Origin: Geodermatophilaceae bacterium NBWT11
GTDB lineage: Bacteria; Actinomycetota; Actinomycetes; Mycobacteriales; Geodermatophilaceae
Direction: 5' to 3'
DNA length: 64,000 nucleotides
Assembly (NCBI GenBank): GCA_014218215.1
Contig: CP043652.1
Coordinates: 1,798,001-1,862,000, forward strand
Shown in pieces: positions 26,363 to 34,713 of the stretch. The first letter of the stretch is position 1; each line of letters starts with the position of its first letter. Below the pieces are notes generated by a model. That model was not told where the DNA came from. It made no database searches and saw only the letters and a program-made list of their open reading frames with translations. The position numbers and the translations under genes were made by a program.

Positions 26363-28317
26363 CACGCCAGCACCACCCGCTCGGCCTCCACCACCGCGGC
26401 GGTGGCACCGCGCGGGGCCAGGCAGTCACCGATCCGGTGCACCTCGAGGCCGCCGTCGACGAGCTCCTGCCACAGCTCGTCGGCCGGGGTGGGGGGTGCG
26501 GCGGTCACGACCCAGTCGACCACCCGCACCTCCTCGGCACCGGTCGGGTGGTGCAGCAGCCGGACGCTCCGCCGGCCGTCGTCCCGGCGGTGCACGCCGA
26601 GGACGACCCGCTCGACGGTCTGGGCGATCCCTGCCGCGGCGGCCCGGCGGTGCCAGAGCTCGCGGTCCAGCGTGGGGCCGAGGTCCTGGGCGGCGACGAA
26701 CGCGCCGCTGACCACCTCGACCCGGCAGTCCCCGGCGGCCAGCAGCTCGGCGGTCGACGTCGCGTGCGGCCCGCCGAGCTCGTCGACGACCAGCACCGAG
26801 CCGGCCGGCGTCACCGCTCCGGTCAGCACGGGGACGACGTCGACCACCCGCCCGTCGTCGTCGGCCCAGGCCGGCCGGGCCGGACGGGCCCCGGTGGCCA
26901 GCACGACGACGTCCGGCCGGTCGGCCAGCAGCTCGGCGGCGGTGACCCGGTGCCCGGTGCGCGGTTCCACCCCGGCCCGCCGGCAGGCGTGCAGGTCGGC
27001 GGCGACCAGCCCACCGAACCCGGCCCGCCCGGGGGCTGCACCCGCCACCGCGACCTGCCCGCCGACGGCGCCCCCGGCCTCCAGCAGGGTGACCCGGTGC
27101 CCGCGACCGGCGGCCGTGGCCGCGGCCCGCAGCCCGGCCGGACCGGCGCCGACGACCACCACGCGGCGGCTGCGCCGGGGGGCGGGCACGACGACGGACT
27201 CCCGGCCGGCCCGTGGGCTCACCTGGCAGCCCAGCCAGCGGTTGGCCCCCACCCGGGCGGCGCACTCGGTGTTGCAGCCGGTGCAGGGCCGGACGTCGTC
27301 CGCCCGCCCGGTGCGCAGCTTGGTGACCAGGTCGGGGTCGGCGACCTGGCCGCGGACGATGCCGACCAGGTCGCAGGAGCCGGTGGCGAGGGCGTGCTCG
27401 GCCTGGTCCGCGGTGACGATCCGCCCCACCCCGACGACCGGCAGCTCGCTGCCGTCGGCGCGCAGGGCGGCTCGGATGTGGGCGGCCAGCGGCAGTGCGT
27501 AGCCCGGCGGGGTGGCCATCGAGGGCTCGACGAGGTGCAGGGACTCGGTGGCCACCCCGACGGTGGTGGAGAGCAGGTCGACCCGACCGGTGCCGGCCAG
27601 CAGCCGGGCGGTCGCGACGGCGTCCCCGGTCGTCGTCCCGTCCGGTTCGGCGGCGGCCAGTCGGACACCGAGCAGCAGGTCGGGTCCCAGTGCGTCCCGG
27701 ACGGCGTGCACCACCTCCAGCAGCAGCCGGGCCCGGTGCCCGACCGGCCCGCCCCAGCGGTCGGTGCGCCGGTTGGCGGTCGGGGAGAGGAAGGCGCGCA
27801 GCAGCGAGGACTGCGAGGCCTGCAGCTCGACGCCGTCCAGCCCGCCGGCCCGGCACCGTGCGGCGGCCGCGGCGAACGCGGTGACGACGGCGGCGAGGTC
27901 GGCGTCGGTGGCCTGCCGGGGGACCTCGCGGAACAGCGCGTCGGCCGCCGGCGAGGGGGCCAGCAGCGGCACCCGGCTGTGCAGCGAGCTGCCCTGCCCG
28001 CCGTTGTGGTTGAGCTGGGCGAGCACGAGTCCGCCGTGCGGGTGCACCGCGGCGGCCAGCTCGGCGTACCAGTCCACGATGCCGGGGCCGGTGCCGTCGA
28101 GGACCTTCTCGTAGGGCCGGTCGTCGGCGGTGACCGCCTGCTCCTCGGTGATCACCAGTCCGGCGCCGCCCGCCGCACGGGCCGCGTAGTACGCGGTGTG
28201 GGCTGCGGTGGGTCGCCGGTCCAGCGCCTGGTTGGTCAGGTGCGCGCAGAACACCACGCGGTTGGGCAGCGTCCGGCCGCGCAGCTGCAGCGGGGCCAGG
28301 AGCTGCGGGTGGGGCAC
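26359..28317 (-). CDS. Mycofactocin-system FadH/OYE-type FeS flavoprotein (oxidoreductase 2)
   Basis: 652 aa from GTG 28317. Residues 1-340 are an Old Yellow Enzyme TIM barrel (LPNRVVFCAH, NHNGGQGSS, GVELQASQSSLLRAFLSPTANRRTDRWGG split around residue 170-195). Next comes the FadH 4Fe-4S cluster CTGCNTEC...C (C-x2-C-x3-C-x11-C). The FAD/NAD(P)H domain (VVVVGAGPAGLRAA) follows. Members of this family are known near mycofactocin genes; their role is not established. A linked NAD(P)H-FAD-FeS-FMN chain could regenerate or reduce a redox cofactor (inference). Coupled to mftE. Confidence 0.88.
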   Translation of the reverse strand: MPHPQLLAPLQLRGRTLPNRVVFCAHLTNQALDRRPTAAHTAYYAARAAGGAGLVITEEQAVTADDRPYEKVLDGTGPGIVDWYAELAAAVHPHGGLVLAQLNHNGGQGSSLHSRVPLLAPSPAADALFREVPRQATDADLAAVVTAFAAAAARCRAGGLDGVELQASQSSLLRAFLSPTANRRTDRWGGPVGHRARLLLEVVHAVRDALGPDLLLGVRLAAAEPDGTTTGDAVATARLLAGTGRVDLLSTTVGVATESLHLVEPSMATPPGYALPLAAHIRAALRADGSELPVVGVGRIVTADQAEHALATGSCDLVGIVRGQVADPDLVTKLRTGRADDVRPCTGCNTECAARVGANRWLGCQVSPRAGRESVVVPAPRRSRRVVVVGAGPAGLRAAATAAGRGHRVTLLEAGGAVGGQVAVAGAAPGRAGFGGLVAADLHACRRAGVEPRTGHRVTAAELLADRPDVVVLATGARPARPAWADDDGRVVDVVPVLTGAVTPAGSVLVVDELGGPHATSTAELLAAGDCRVEVVSGAFVAAQDLGPTLDRELWHRRAAAAGIAQTVERVVLGVHRRDDGRRSVRLLHHPTGAEEVRVVDWVVTAAPPTPADELWQELVDGGLEVHRIGDCLAPRGATAAVVEAERVVLAW

Positions 28318-28357
28318 GACGCTGACTCTGCCACCGCTGCGCCGACCGGCCAGGTGT

Positions 28358-28375
28358 GGTGAGGCTTGCCTTACC
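28358..28375. promoter_or_regulatory. Candidate iron box (DtxR/IdeR-type operator)
   Basis: GGTGAGGC-TT-GCCTTACC is an imperfect 8-bp dyad (one mismatch) close to DtxR/IdeR boxes (core AGGCAAGCCT on the other strand). It lies 10-27 nt before the start of an iron-siderophore binding lipoprotein and also in the divergent promoter of OYE2, so iron-dependent repression of one or both is plausible. Confidence 0.6.
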
Positions 28376-28384
28376 CTGGCCCCG

Positions 28385-29371
28385 GTGAAGCGTGCCCTCC
28401 TCCTCGTCACCGCGGTGCTGCTGGCCGGCTGCTCCGCCGAGCCGGCCGGGGAGGACTCCGCGGCCTCGGCCGCGGCACCGCCCTCGGGGATCGCCCCGGA
28501 CGCGCTGCCCGACGGCTACGGCTCGCCTGCTGCCGACGGCGTCTTCCCCCGCACGGTGACCCACTTCGGTGGCACCTCCGAGATCCCGGCCGAGCCCGAG
28601 CGCGTCGTCGTGGTCAGCACCGGGCAGCTGGACGGGGTGCTGTCGCTCGGGGTGGTGCCCGTCGGCGCCACCCTCGCCAGCGGGGCCGAGCTGGTGCCCG
28701 GGTACCTGGAGACCGCCTTCCCCGAGGTGGACCTGGCCGCGATCGGCTCGGTCGGGCTGCGGCTGGAGCCCGACCTCGAGGCGATCGCCGCGCTGCAGCC
28801 GGACCTGGTGCTGGTCAACACGGTGGGCGCCGAGACGATCGGGGCGTCGCTGGCCGGCATCGCCCCGACCGTGGTCACCGAGGGGACCGGGGTGAACTGG
28901 CAGCAGGACCTGCTGCTGGTCGCATCCGCCCTGGGCCGCACCGACCGGGCCGACGCCCTGCTCGGAGACCTGCTGGACGACGCGGCCGAAGTCGGCGCCC
29001 GGGTGGACGGGCGCACCGTCTCGGTCGTGCGGATCGGCTCGGACCGCACCCGGCTCTTCGGCGTCGGCTCCTTCGTGGGCAGCCTGCTGGCCGCCGGCGA
29101 CGTCCCCCGCCCGCCCGACCAGCAGTTCACCGGGACCTCCCAGGACCTCAGCGAGGAGCAGCTCACCCTGGCCGACGGGGACCTGCTCCTCTACGGCGTC
29201 CAGGCCGGCGCCGAGGACGCTGCGGCGCTGTCCAGCTCGCTCTGGACCGGACTGCCCGCGGTCGCCGACGGCTCGGCCGTGCAGGTCGACGACGAGGCGT
29301 GGTTCCTCAACGCCGGGCCGGCCGCGGCGCAGGTGGTGCTCGACGAGCTCGACGCGGCCCTGGGGGGTTGA
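28385..29371 (+). CDS. Iron-siderophore ABC transporter substrate-binding lipoprotein
   Basis: 328 aa from GTG 28385. Lipobox VLLAGC at the N-terminus; the class III periplasmic-binding fold is indicated by PERVVVVSTGQLDGVLSLGVVPVG near residue 75, ALQPDLVLVN near residue 140 and SVVRIGSDRTRLFG near residue 215. Typical of FepB/FecB-like Fe(3+)-siderophore receptors. No permease or ATPase genes are adjacent, so it must work with a transporter encoded elsewhere. A DtxR-like box overlaps its promoter region. Confidence 0.9.
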   Translation: MKRALLLVTAVLLAGCSAEPAGEDSAASAAAPPSGIAPDALPDGYGSPAADGVFPRTVTHFGGTSEIPAEPERVVVVSTGQLDGVLSLGVVPVGATLASGAELVPGYLETAFPEVDLAAIGSVGLRLEPDLEAIAALQPDLVLVNTVGAETIGASLAGIAPTVVTEGTGVNWQQDLLLVASALGRTDRADALLGDLLDDAAEVGARVDGRTVSVVRIGSDRTRLFGVGSFVGSLLAAGDVPRPPDQQFTGTSQDLSEEQLTLADGDLLLYGVQAGAEDAAALSSSLWTGLPAVADGSAVQVDDEAWFLNAGPAAAQVVLDELDAALGG

Positions 29372-29400
29372 CGCACCCGCCGCGGGGGAACCCCGGCGCC

Positions 29401-29883
29401 ATGACTGAGGACCACACCCGCAAGGTCGCCGAACTGCTGAAGGACGAGCGGATCGGCATGTTCACCACCACCGCTCCCGACGGCACCATGATCAGCCGGC
29501 CGATGGCGCTGCAGGAGGTCGAGTTCGACGGCGACCTGTGGTTCTTCGCCGCCCGCAGCTCCCGCAAGGTCACCCACATCACGGCGAACCCGCAGGTCAA
29601 CGTGGTGGTCGGATCGGGCAGCTCGTGGGTCTCGCTGACCGGTCGGGCCGCGGTGGTCACCGACGACGCGAAGAAGAAGGAGCTGTGGAACGCCGGAGTC
29701 GCCGCCTGGTTCCCCGACGGGCCCGACGACGACGAGATCGTGCTGATCGAGGTGGACGGCGACAGCGCCGAGTACTGGGACACCCCCGGCGGCCGCGTCT
29801 CGACCCTGCTGAGCTTCGCCAAGGCCAAGGTCACCGGCGAGCCCTTCTCCGGCGGCGAGAACGAGAAGGTCGACCTGCCCTGA
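29401..29883 (+). CDS. Pyridoxamine 5'-phosphate oxidase-fold protein (general stress protein 26 type)
   Basis: 160 aa from ATG 29401, the only ATG near the domain start. The split-barrel FMN-binding fold is suggested by MFTTTAPDGTMISRPMALQEVEFDGDLWFFAA (residues 20-50), then NPQVNVVVGSGSSWVSLTGRA and EIVLIEVDGDSAEYWD. Resembles the Gsp26/Ydr533-like single-domain flavin oxidoreductases rather than true PdxH. Cytoplasmic; substrate unknown, possibly F420 or FMN linked. Confidence 0.85.
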   Translation: MTEDHTRKVAELLKDERIGMFTTTAPDGTMISRPMALQEVEFDGDLWFFAARSSRKVTHITANPQVNVVVGSGSSWVSLTGRAAVVTDDAKKKELWNAGVAAWFPDGPDDDEIVLIEVDGDSAEYWDTPGGRVSTLLSFAKAKVTGEPFSGGENEKVDLP

Positions 29884-29969
29884 GCCCCGTGCAGCCGGCG
29901 CACAGCGAGCGCACTGCCCGCGTGCAGCTCGCCGGCGCACGGTGGGGGCACACCACAGGAGGTGCCCCG

Positions 29970-30080
29970 ATGACCGCCATCGCCGTGCTCGCCGTCTTCT
30001 TCGCCCTGCTGACCGTCGCCGATCTCCTGCCGGAGACCGTGCACGAACGCCGGATCGGCCTCGTCGCCCCCCGTCCCTGA
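29970..30080 (+). CDS. 36-residue single-pass membrane peptide
   Basis: ATG 29970 is preceded by AGGAGG 7 nt upstream, a near-ideal ribosome site. Residues 2-20 form a hydrophobic helix (TAIAVLAVFFALLTVADLL), then a basic tail HERRIGLVAPRP. It converges with the VWA gene 13 bp away. No family recognised; the strong RBS and clean membrane helix support translation. Confidence 0.6.
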   Translation: MTAIAVLAVFFALLTVADLLPETVHERRIGLVAPRP

Positions 30081-30093
30081 TCCGAGGCGCTGG

Positions 30094-30624
30094 TCAGTCG
30101 GTGAAGACGGCGGTGAGCGCGCGGGCGACGTCGGTGTGGTCGCGGACCAGCCGGATCCGGCCGCGGCCCATCCGGGCGAGGTCGCGGCCGAGCTCGACGT
30201 CGTCCTCACCGCTGGTGTCCAGCAGCACGTCCAGGCGGGGCAGCCGGGCGGCGGTGGTGCGCGGGTCGGGGCCGGCGTTGTGCACGCAGTCGGACAGCAG
30301 CAGCACCCGGGCGTCGCGCGGCGGCACCCCGGCCAGCAGCCGGCCGGCGGTCTCCAGGGCGAAGGAGACGTTGGTGAGTCCCTGGGTGGGCACCCGCAGC
30401 AGGAGGTCGAGCACGCCCAGCGGCTCGACGGGGGCCCCGAGCGGGACGAGCACCGCGGCGTCGGACCAGAAGGCGACGACGGCCAGGGAGTCCCGGCCCA
30501 GCTCGCCGGCCAGCGCGCCGACGGTGGCCGCCGCCGTCCGCAGCCGCTCGCCCTTCATCGACCCGGAGACGTCCACGACCAGCACGACCGACCGCTTCGT
30601 GCGCACCCGTTCGCGCACCACCAC
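30094..30624 (-). CDS. VWA (von Willebrand A) domain protein, intact domain of an apparently frameshifted gene
   Basis: 176 aa if started at GTG 30624, but coding similarity clearly continues upstream without a stop as GVGELTSQRWAGGSDELD and has no ATG/GTG there. The MIDAS metal site is complete: DVSGSMK near residue 20, the Thr in QGLTNVSF and the Asp in LLLSDC. MoxR-VWA pairs (CoxD/CoxE type) act together as AAA+ chaperones that mature or activate metalloenzymes. The MoxR ATPase lies upstream. The N-terminal half of the protein continues in another frame (see the adjacent entry), so the gene is either frameshifted or translated only from the internal start. Confidence 0.72.
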   Translation of the reverse strand: MVVRERVRTKRSVVLVVDVSGSMKGERLRTAAATVGALAGELGRDSLAVVAFWSDAAVLVPLGAPVEPLGVLDLLLRVPTQGLTNVSFALETAGRLLAGVPPRDARVLLLSDCVHNAGPDPRTTAARLPRLDVLLDTSGEDDVELGRDLARMGRGRIRLVRDHTDVARALTAVFTD

Positions 30625-31094
30625 GTCGTCGTCCTCGGGCAGCGGCTTGCCGGCGACGAGCTCCAGCGTGCGCTCGAGGTCCAGCTCGTCGGAGCCCCCG
30701 GCCCAGCGTTGACTGGTCAGCTCCCCGACCCCGCGCCGGGCCCGGCGGTCCCGCGGGGGCGGGGCACGGCGAGCCGGCGGGCGATCTGCCGGGCCCGCTG
30801 ACGGGTGCGGGCGTCGGCCTCGGCGAGCACGTCGAGGTCGGCCAGCGGGATCAGCTCGGCCGGTTCGTCCGTCGTCCCCGGACCGGACCCACCACGCCGC
30901 GCCGCGGCCTCCTTCGCGCGCCGCCGGTCACCCGACGACAGCGCGAGACCGGACCCGCCCTTCGCCGGCTCGTAGGTGGCGGGTTGCTCGGTCAGCTGCT
31001 TGGGACGACGCCGCAGGGGCTTCAGCGTGCGGTGCTGTCGAGAGCTCCCCGGCCGGTCGCGGCGGGTGACCGGGGAGTCGGCCTCGACGGTCCT
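30625..31094 (-). pseudogene. 5' half of the VWA gene: frame change near 30750 and no normal start codon
   Basis: Directly after the MoxR stop, the frame reading RDRPGSSRQHRTLKPLRRRP ... QLTEQPATYEPAKGGSGLAL ... DLDVLAEADARTRQRARQIARRL looks like the N-terminal region of a MoxR-linked VWA protein. It has no ATG, GTG or TTG until GTG 30830 and ends at a TGA at 30717. Adding one C in the C/G run around 30750-30757 would join it to the downstream frame as RRDRRARRGVGELTSQRW. A real frameshift, a sequencing error in a GC run, or use of a CTG start are all possible. Confidence 0.5.
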
Positions 31095-32066
31095 TCAACC
31101 GGGCTCCGCGGCTGCCGGCTGCAGCAGGAAGTGGTCCTCCCAGATCTCCCGCAGCACGCCTTCGGGGGTCTGCTCGGCGATCTCGTCCAGGTGCACCCGG
31201 CCCGACAGCGCCAGCATCACGGCGTCCCAGACCACGGCCGTGTAGTCCTCGGGCAACCCGCGCGGCGGGGCCACCGACGGCTCGTCCGGGAGCGGGACCC
31301 CGCGCATGGCGGCGAGCTGGGCGGCGACCAGGGCGACGTCGATCGCCCCGCGCACCGAGCTGCCCTGCCGGACGTCGTCCCGCTCGCGGGTGGCCCGGGT
31401 GAGCGCGACGGCATCGGCGACCAGCCGGGGTGACTCCACCCCCGTGCGTCGTCCGACGATGCCGCGTTCGGCCTCGGCGTCCTGGTAGTCCACGGCCAGC
31501 CGGCACATCCGGTCCGACACCGAGGTGGGCATCCGCGTCGTCCCCACCGCGTCGTAGGGGTTCATCGAGGCGACCACCCGGAAGGTGGGTGCGGCGTCGA
31601 CGGTGCCCACGGTGGGCACCGTGATCCGTCGTTCGGCCATGGCGGTGAGCAGGGTGTTCAAGGTGTCCTCGGGGGCCCGGTTGAACTCCTCGACGTAGAG
31701 GAACCCGCCCTGGCGCATGGCCTCGACCAGCGGACCGGGGACGAAGTTGTCCGCGGTGTAGTCCTCGCGCAGCACCCGGGCCGGGTTGTGGTGCCCCACC
31801 AGCCGGGTGGGGGTGAGGTCGGCGTTGCCCTCGACGAAGAGCAGCGGGATGCCCCACTCGGCGGTGATCGAGCGCAGCAGGGTGGACTTCGACGTGCCGG
31901 GCGGACCCTCGAGCAGCACGTCGCGGCCGGCGGCGACGGCGGCCAGCAACAGGTCCGTCTCCCGTTCGCGGCCGACCAGGTGGGTGGCGACCCGGGCACG
32001 GACCTCGCGGACCGTGCCTGCGTCCAGACCGGTGACCCGGCTGCCGGTGATGGTGCTGTCGTCCAT
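31095..32066 (-). CDS. MoxR-family AAA+ ATPase (CoxD-like)
   Basis: 323 aa from ATG 32066. Walker A GPPGTSKST near residue 55, Walker B region GGFLYVEEFNRAPEDTLNTLL near residues 115-135, sensor 1 ASMNPYD and an Arg finger in SVSDRMCRL. The deviant Walker B (VEEFNR) and the length fit MoxR ATPases. Partner is the VWA gene immediately downstream. It follows the mycofactocin SDR group by 56 nt on the same strand and may be co-transcribed. Confidence 0.9.
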   Translation of the reverse strand: MDDSTITGSRVTGLDAGTVREVRARVATHLVGRERETDLLLAAVAAGRDVLLEGPPGTSKSTLLRSITAEWGIPLLFVEGNADLTPTRLVGHHNPARVLREDYTADNFVPGPLVEAMRQGGFLYVEEFNRAPEDTLNTLLTAMAERRITVPTVGTVDAAPTFRVVASMNPYDAVGTTRMPTSVSDRMCRLAVDYQDAEAERGIVGRRTGVESPRLVADAVALTRATRERDDVRQGSSVRGAIDVALVAAQLAAMRGVPLPDEPSVAPPRGLPEDYTAVVWDAVMLALSGRVHLDEIAEQTPEGVLREIWEDHFLLQPAAAEPG

Positions 32067-32122
32067 GGTGTCCCGTCGTGGAGGGGCGGCCGGGGACCGC
32101 GCGGGTCCCCGGCTGCCGGTGG

Positions 32123-32959
32123 TCACTTGACCGTGTAGCCGGCGTCGACCGGGAGGGTCACGCCGGTGATGTACCGCGCCTCGTCGGAGACCAGGAAGAG
32201 GATCGCGTTGGAGATGTCGACCGGCTCGACCCACGGGACCGGCAGCGCGTTCGTCGACTCGAAGATCGGCGCCGCCTTCTCCCGGGACGGCGCCGGGTCG
32301 CCCGGTGCGAACAGGCCCCAGGTCTTCTCGTTCTGGATCATCACGGTGTCCACCCCGGTGGGGTGCACGCTGTTGACCCGGATCGAGTGCTGGGCGAACT
32401 CGTTGGCCAGCGTCCGCATGACCCCGACGACGCCGTGCTTGGCCGCCGTGTAGTGGATCGTGTTCGGCGTGCCCTTGAGGCCCGCCGTGGAGCTGGTGAG
32501 CACGATCGACCCGCCCCGGCCGCCCTCGATGAGGTGCGGCAGGGCCACCTTGCAGGTGTTCCAGACCCCGGTCAGGTTGATGTCGATCATCTCGCGCCAG
32601 GCCTCGTCGGTGATCTCCAGCGCGGGCTGGATCTCGAAGACCCCGGCGTTGCCGAGCACGATGTCCAGCCGCCCGAGCTGGGCGACCCCGTCGTCGACGG
32701 CGGCCTTCATCGCGGCGGAGTCCCGGACGTCGGCCTTGGTGGCCACGATCCGCCGGTCCAGCGCCTCGACCTGCCGGACGGTCTCCGCCAGGTCCTCGTC
32801 GGTGGCCGGCGGGTACATGCCGATCGAGCCGATCGGCGCGCAGACGTCGACGGCGATGATGTCCGCGCCCTCCTGCGCCAGCCGCAGCGCGTGGCTGCGG
32901 CCCTGCGACCGGGCCGCGCCGGTGATGAACGCGACCTTGCCCTCTACTCGTCCTGCCAT
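32123..32959 (-). CDS. Mycofactocin-coupled SDR family oxidoreductase (4th of a tandem series)
   Basis: 278 aa from ATG 32959, with GAGGAGAG upstream. TGAARSQGRSHA forms the NAD-binding Gly motif, followed by an extended loop with PIGSIGMYPPATDEDL. Catalytic Ser lies in LTSSTAGLKG and the YxxxK as YTAAK. Mycofactocin-associated SDRs carry the long insertion after the second strand and hold NAD(H) without exchange, passing electrons to mycofactocin (family knowledge). Here S replaces G in the usual RGQG. Substrate (alcohol, terpene or steroid type) unknown. Confidence 0.88.
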   Translation of the reverse strand: MAGRVEGKVAFITGAARSQGRSHALRLAQEGADIIAVDVCAPIGSIGMYPPATDEDLAETVRQVEALDRRIVATKADVRDSAAMKAAVDDGVAQLGRLDIVLGNAGVFEIQPALEITDEAWREMIDINLTGVWNTCKVALPHLIEGGRGGSIVLTSSTAGLKGTPNTIHYTAAKHGVVGVMRTLANEFAQHSIRVNSVHPTGVDTVMIQNEKTWGLFAPGDPAPSREKAAPIFESTNALPVPWVEPVDISNAILFLVSDEARYITGVTLPVDAGYTVK

Positions 32960-32996
32960 GGTGTCTCTCCTCTTCGTCGAGGTGGATCGGGATGGG

Positions 32997-33833
32997 TCAC
33001 TTGACGAGGTTGCCGGCGTCCACCGGCAGCTGGACCCCGGTGACGTAGCGCGCCAGGTCCGAGCACAGCCAGACCAGCGCGTTCGAGATGTCGATGGACT
33101 CCACCCACGGGACGTCGAGCTTGTTCGTGGTGCGGAACCCCGCCTCGGCGTCCTCGCGGGTGGCCGAGGTGCCCAGGTCGGGCCGGAAGAGCCCGTACAT
33201 CGCCGGGTTCTGGATCATGTCGGTGTCCACCGTGGTGGGGTGCAGCGAGTTGACCCGGATGCGGTGCGGTGCCAGCTCGTTGGCCAGCGTCTTCATCAGA
33301 CCGACCACCCCGTGCTTGGCCGCGACGTAGTGCGCGGCGTTCGGGATGCCCTTGACGCCCGCGGTGGAGCTGGTGAGCACCATCGCGCCGCCGTCGGGGT
33401 TGGCCTTCAGGTGCGGGACCGCGGCCCGCGCGGTGCGGAACACCCCGGTCAGGTTGACCCCGATCATGTCGTCCCACTGATCGTCGGTCAGGTCCTCGAA
33501 GCGAGCGGTGCTGAACACCCCTGCGTTCGCCGAGACCACGTCGAGCTTCCCCAGCTGGGCCACGCCGTCGTCCAGCGCGGACTGCAGGCCGGCGGAGTCG
33601 CGGACGTCGACGGTGCTGGCGACGATCCGCCGGTCGAGCGCCTCCACCTGCCGCACCGTCTCGGCCAGGTCCTCGGGTGTGGCCATGCCGTAGGGCACCG
33701 TGCCGATCTGGGCGCAGAGGTCGACGGCGATGACGTCGGCGCCCTCCTCGGCCATCCGGACGGCGTGACTGCGGCCCTGGCCGCGGGCGGCCCCGGTGAT
33801 GAACGCGACCTTGCCCTCGAGCAGACCCGTCAC
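32997..33833 (-). CDS. Mycofactocin-coupled SDR family oxidoreductase (3rd of the series)
   Basis: 278 aa from GTG 33833. [27 protein letters not shown] split by the Rossmann motif at residues 13-20, insertion AQIGTVPYGMATPEDL, Ser in LTSSTAGVKG and YVAAK. It closely parallels its neighbours, the best match by eye being the gene at 33874 ([25 protein letters not shown]). Stop is 37 nt before the next SDR. The GTG start lacks a strong SD. Confidence 0.88.
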   Translation of the reverse strand: MTGLLEGKVAFITGAARGQGRSHAVRMAEEGADVIAVDLCAQIGTVPYGMATPEDLAETVRQVEALDRRIVASTVDVRDSAGLQSALDDGVAQLGKLDVVSANAGVFSTARFEDLTDDQWDDMIGVNLTGVFRTARAAVPHLKANPDGGAMVLTSSTAGVKGIPNAAHYVAAKHGVVGLMKTLANELAPHRIRVNSLHPTTVDTDMIQNPAMYGLFRPDLGTSATREDAEAGFRTTNKLDVPWVESIDISNALVWLCSDLARYVTGVQLPVDAGNLVK

Positions 33834-33873
33834 GTGACCAGGACCCCGGCGTCGGCACCCGCCACCGGGTGGG

Positions 33874-34713
33874 TCACTTGATCACCGAGCCGGCGTCGAC
33901 GGGGAGCTGGACGCCGGTGACGTACCGGCCGTCGTCACTGACCAGGAAGAGGATCGCGTTGGAGATGTCGACCGTCTCGACCCACTCGACGGGCAACGCG
34001 TTGAGCGTCTTGAACGACTCGGCAGCCTCCTCCCGGGTCACCTCCGACCCTGGCTTGTCCGGCCGGAAGGTCCCGTAGGTCTGCTCGTTGTGGATCATGT
34101 CGGTGCTGACCGAGGTCGGGTGCACCGAGTTGACCCGGATCATGTCCGGGGCGAACTCGTTGGCGAAGGTCTTCATGAGGCCGACCACGCCGTGCTTGGC
34201 CGCCACGTAGTGCGCCAGGTTGCCCAGGCCCTTGATGCCGGCCGTGGAGCTGGTGAGCACGATCGCCCCGCCTCGGCCACCGGCCTTGATGTGCGGCACC
34301 GCCGCCCGGACGGTCTTGAAGACGCCGGTGAGGTTGACCCCGATCATCTCGTCCCACATCTCGTCGGTCAGGTCCTCGACCGGCGCGAAGCTGGCGATCC
34401 CGGCGTTGGCCAGCACGATGTCCAGCCGGCCCAGTTGAGCCACCCCGTCGTCGACGGCCGCCGTCAACGCCGCGGTGTCCCGGACGTCGGCCCTGCTGGC
34501 GATGATGCGGCGGTCCAGTGCCTCGACCTGACGGACGGTCTCGTCCATGTCGGCCTGGGTGGCCTGGGGGTAGCCGACCGTCGCCATGTCCTGGAGGTGG
34601 TCGACGGCGATGACGTCGGCCCCCTCCTGCGCCAATCGGAGAGCGTGGCTGCGGCCCTGCCCCCGGGCCGCACCGGTGATGAAGGCGACCTTGCCCTCCA
34701 GCCGGCCGGTCAC
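33874..34713 (-). CDS. Mycofactocin-coupled SDR family oxidoreductase (2nd of the series)
   Basis: 279 aa from GTG 34713, overlapping the stop of the preceding SDR by [26 protein letters not shown] with catalytic Ser, YVAAK. The long open frame continuing to 35574 is an artefact of overlap with the first SDR. The segment after YVAAK includes the lid [19 protein letters not shown], longer than in the first SDR. Confidence 0.88.
   Translation of the reverse strand: MTGRLEGKVAFITGAARGQGRSHALRLAQEGADVIAVDHLQDMATVGYPQATQADMDETVRQVEALDRRIIASRADVRDTAALTAAVDDGVAQLGRLDIVLANAGIASFAPVEDLTDEMWDEMIGVNLTGVFKTVRAAVPHIKAGGRGGAIVLTSSTAGIKGLGNLAHYVAAKHGVVGLMKTFANEFAPDMIRVNSVHPTSVSTDMIHNEQTYGTFRPDKPGSEVTREEAAESFKTLNALPVEWVETVDISNAILFLVSDDGRYVTGVQLPVDAGSVIK

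Noticed and set aside
30928-31857. 309-aa minus ORF over MoxR and the gap
   Set aside because: Overlaps MoxR in another frame. A TTG at the MoxR stop could start it, but the product lacks any VWA-like sequence.
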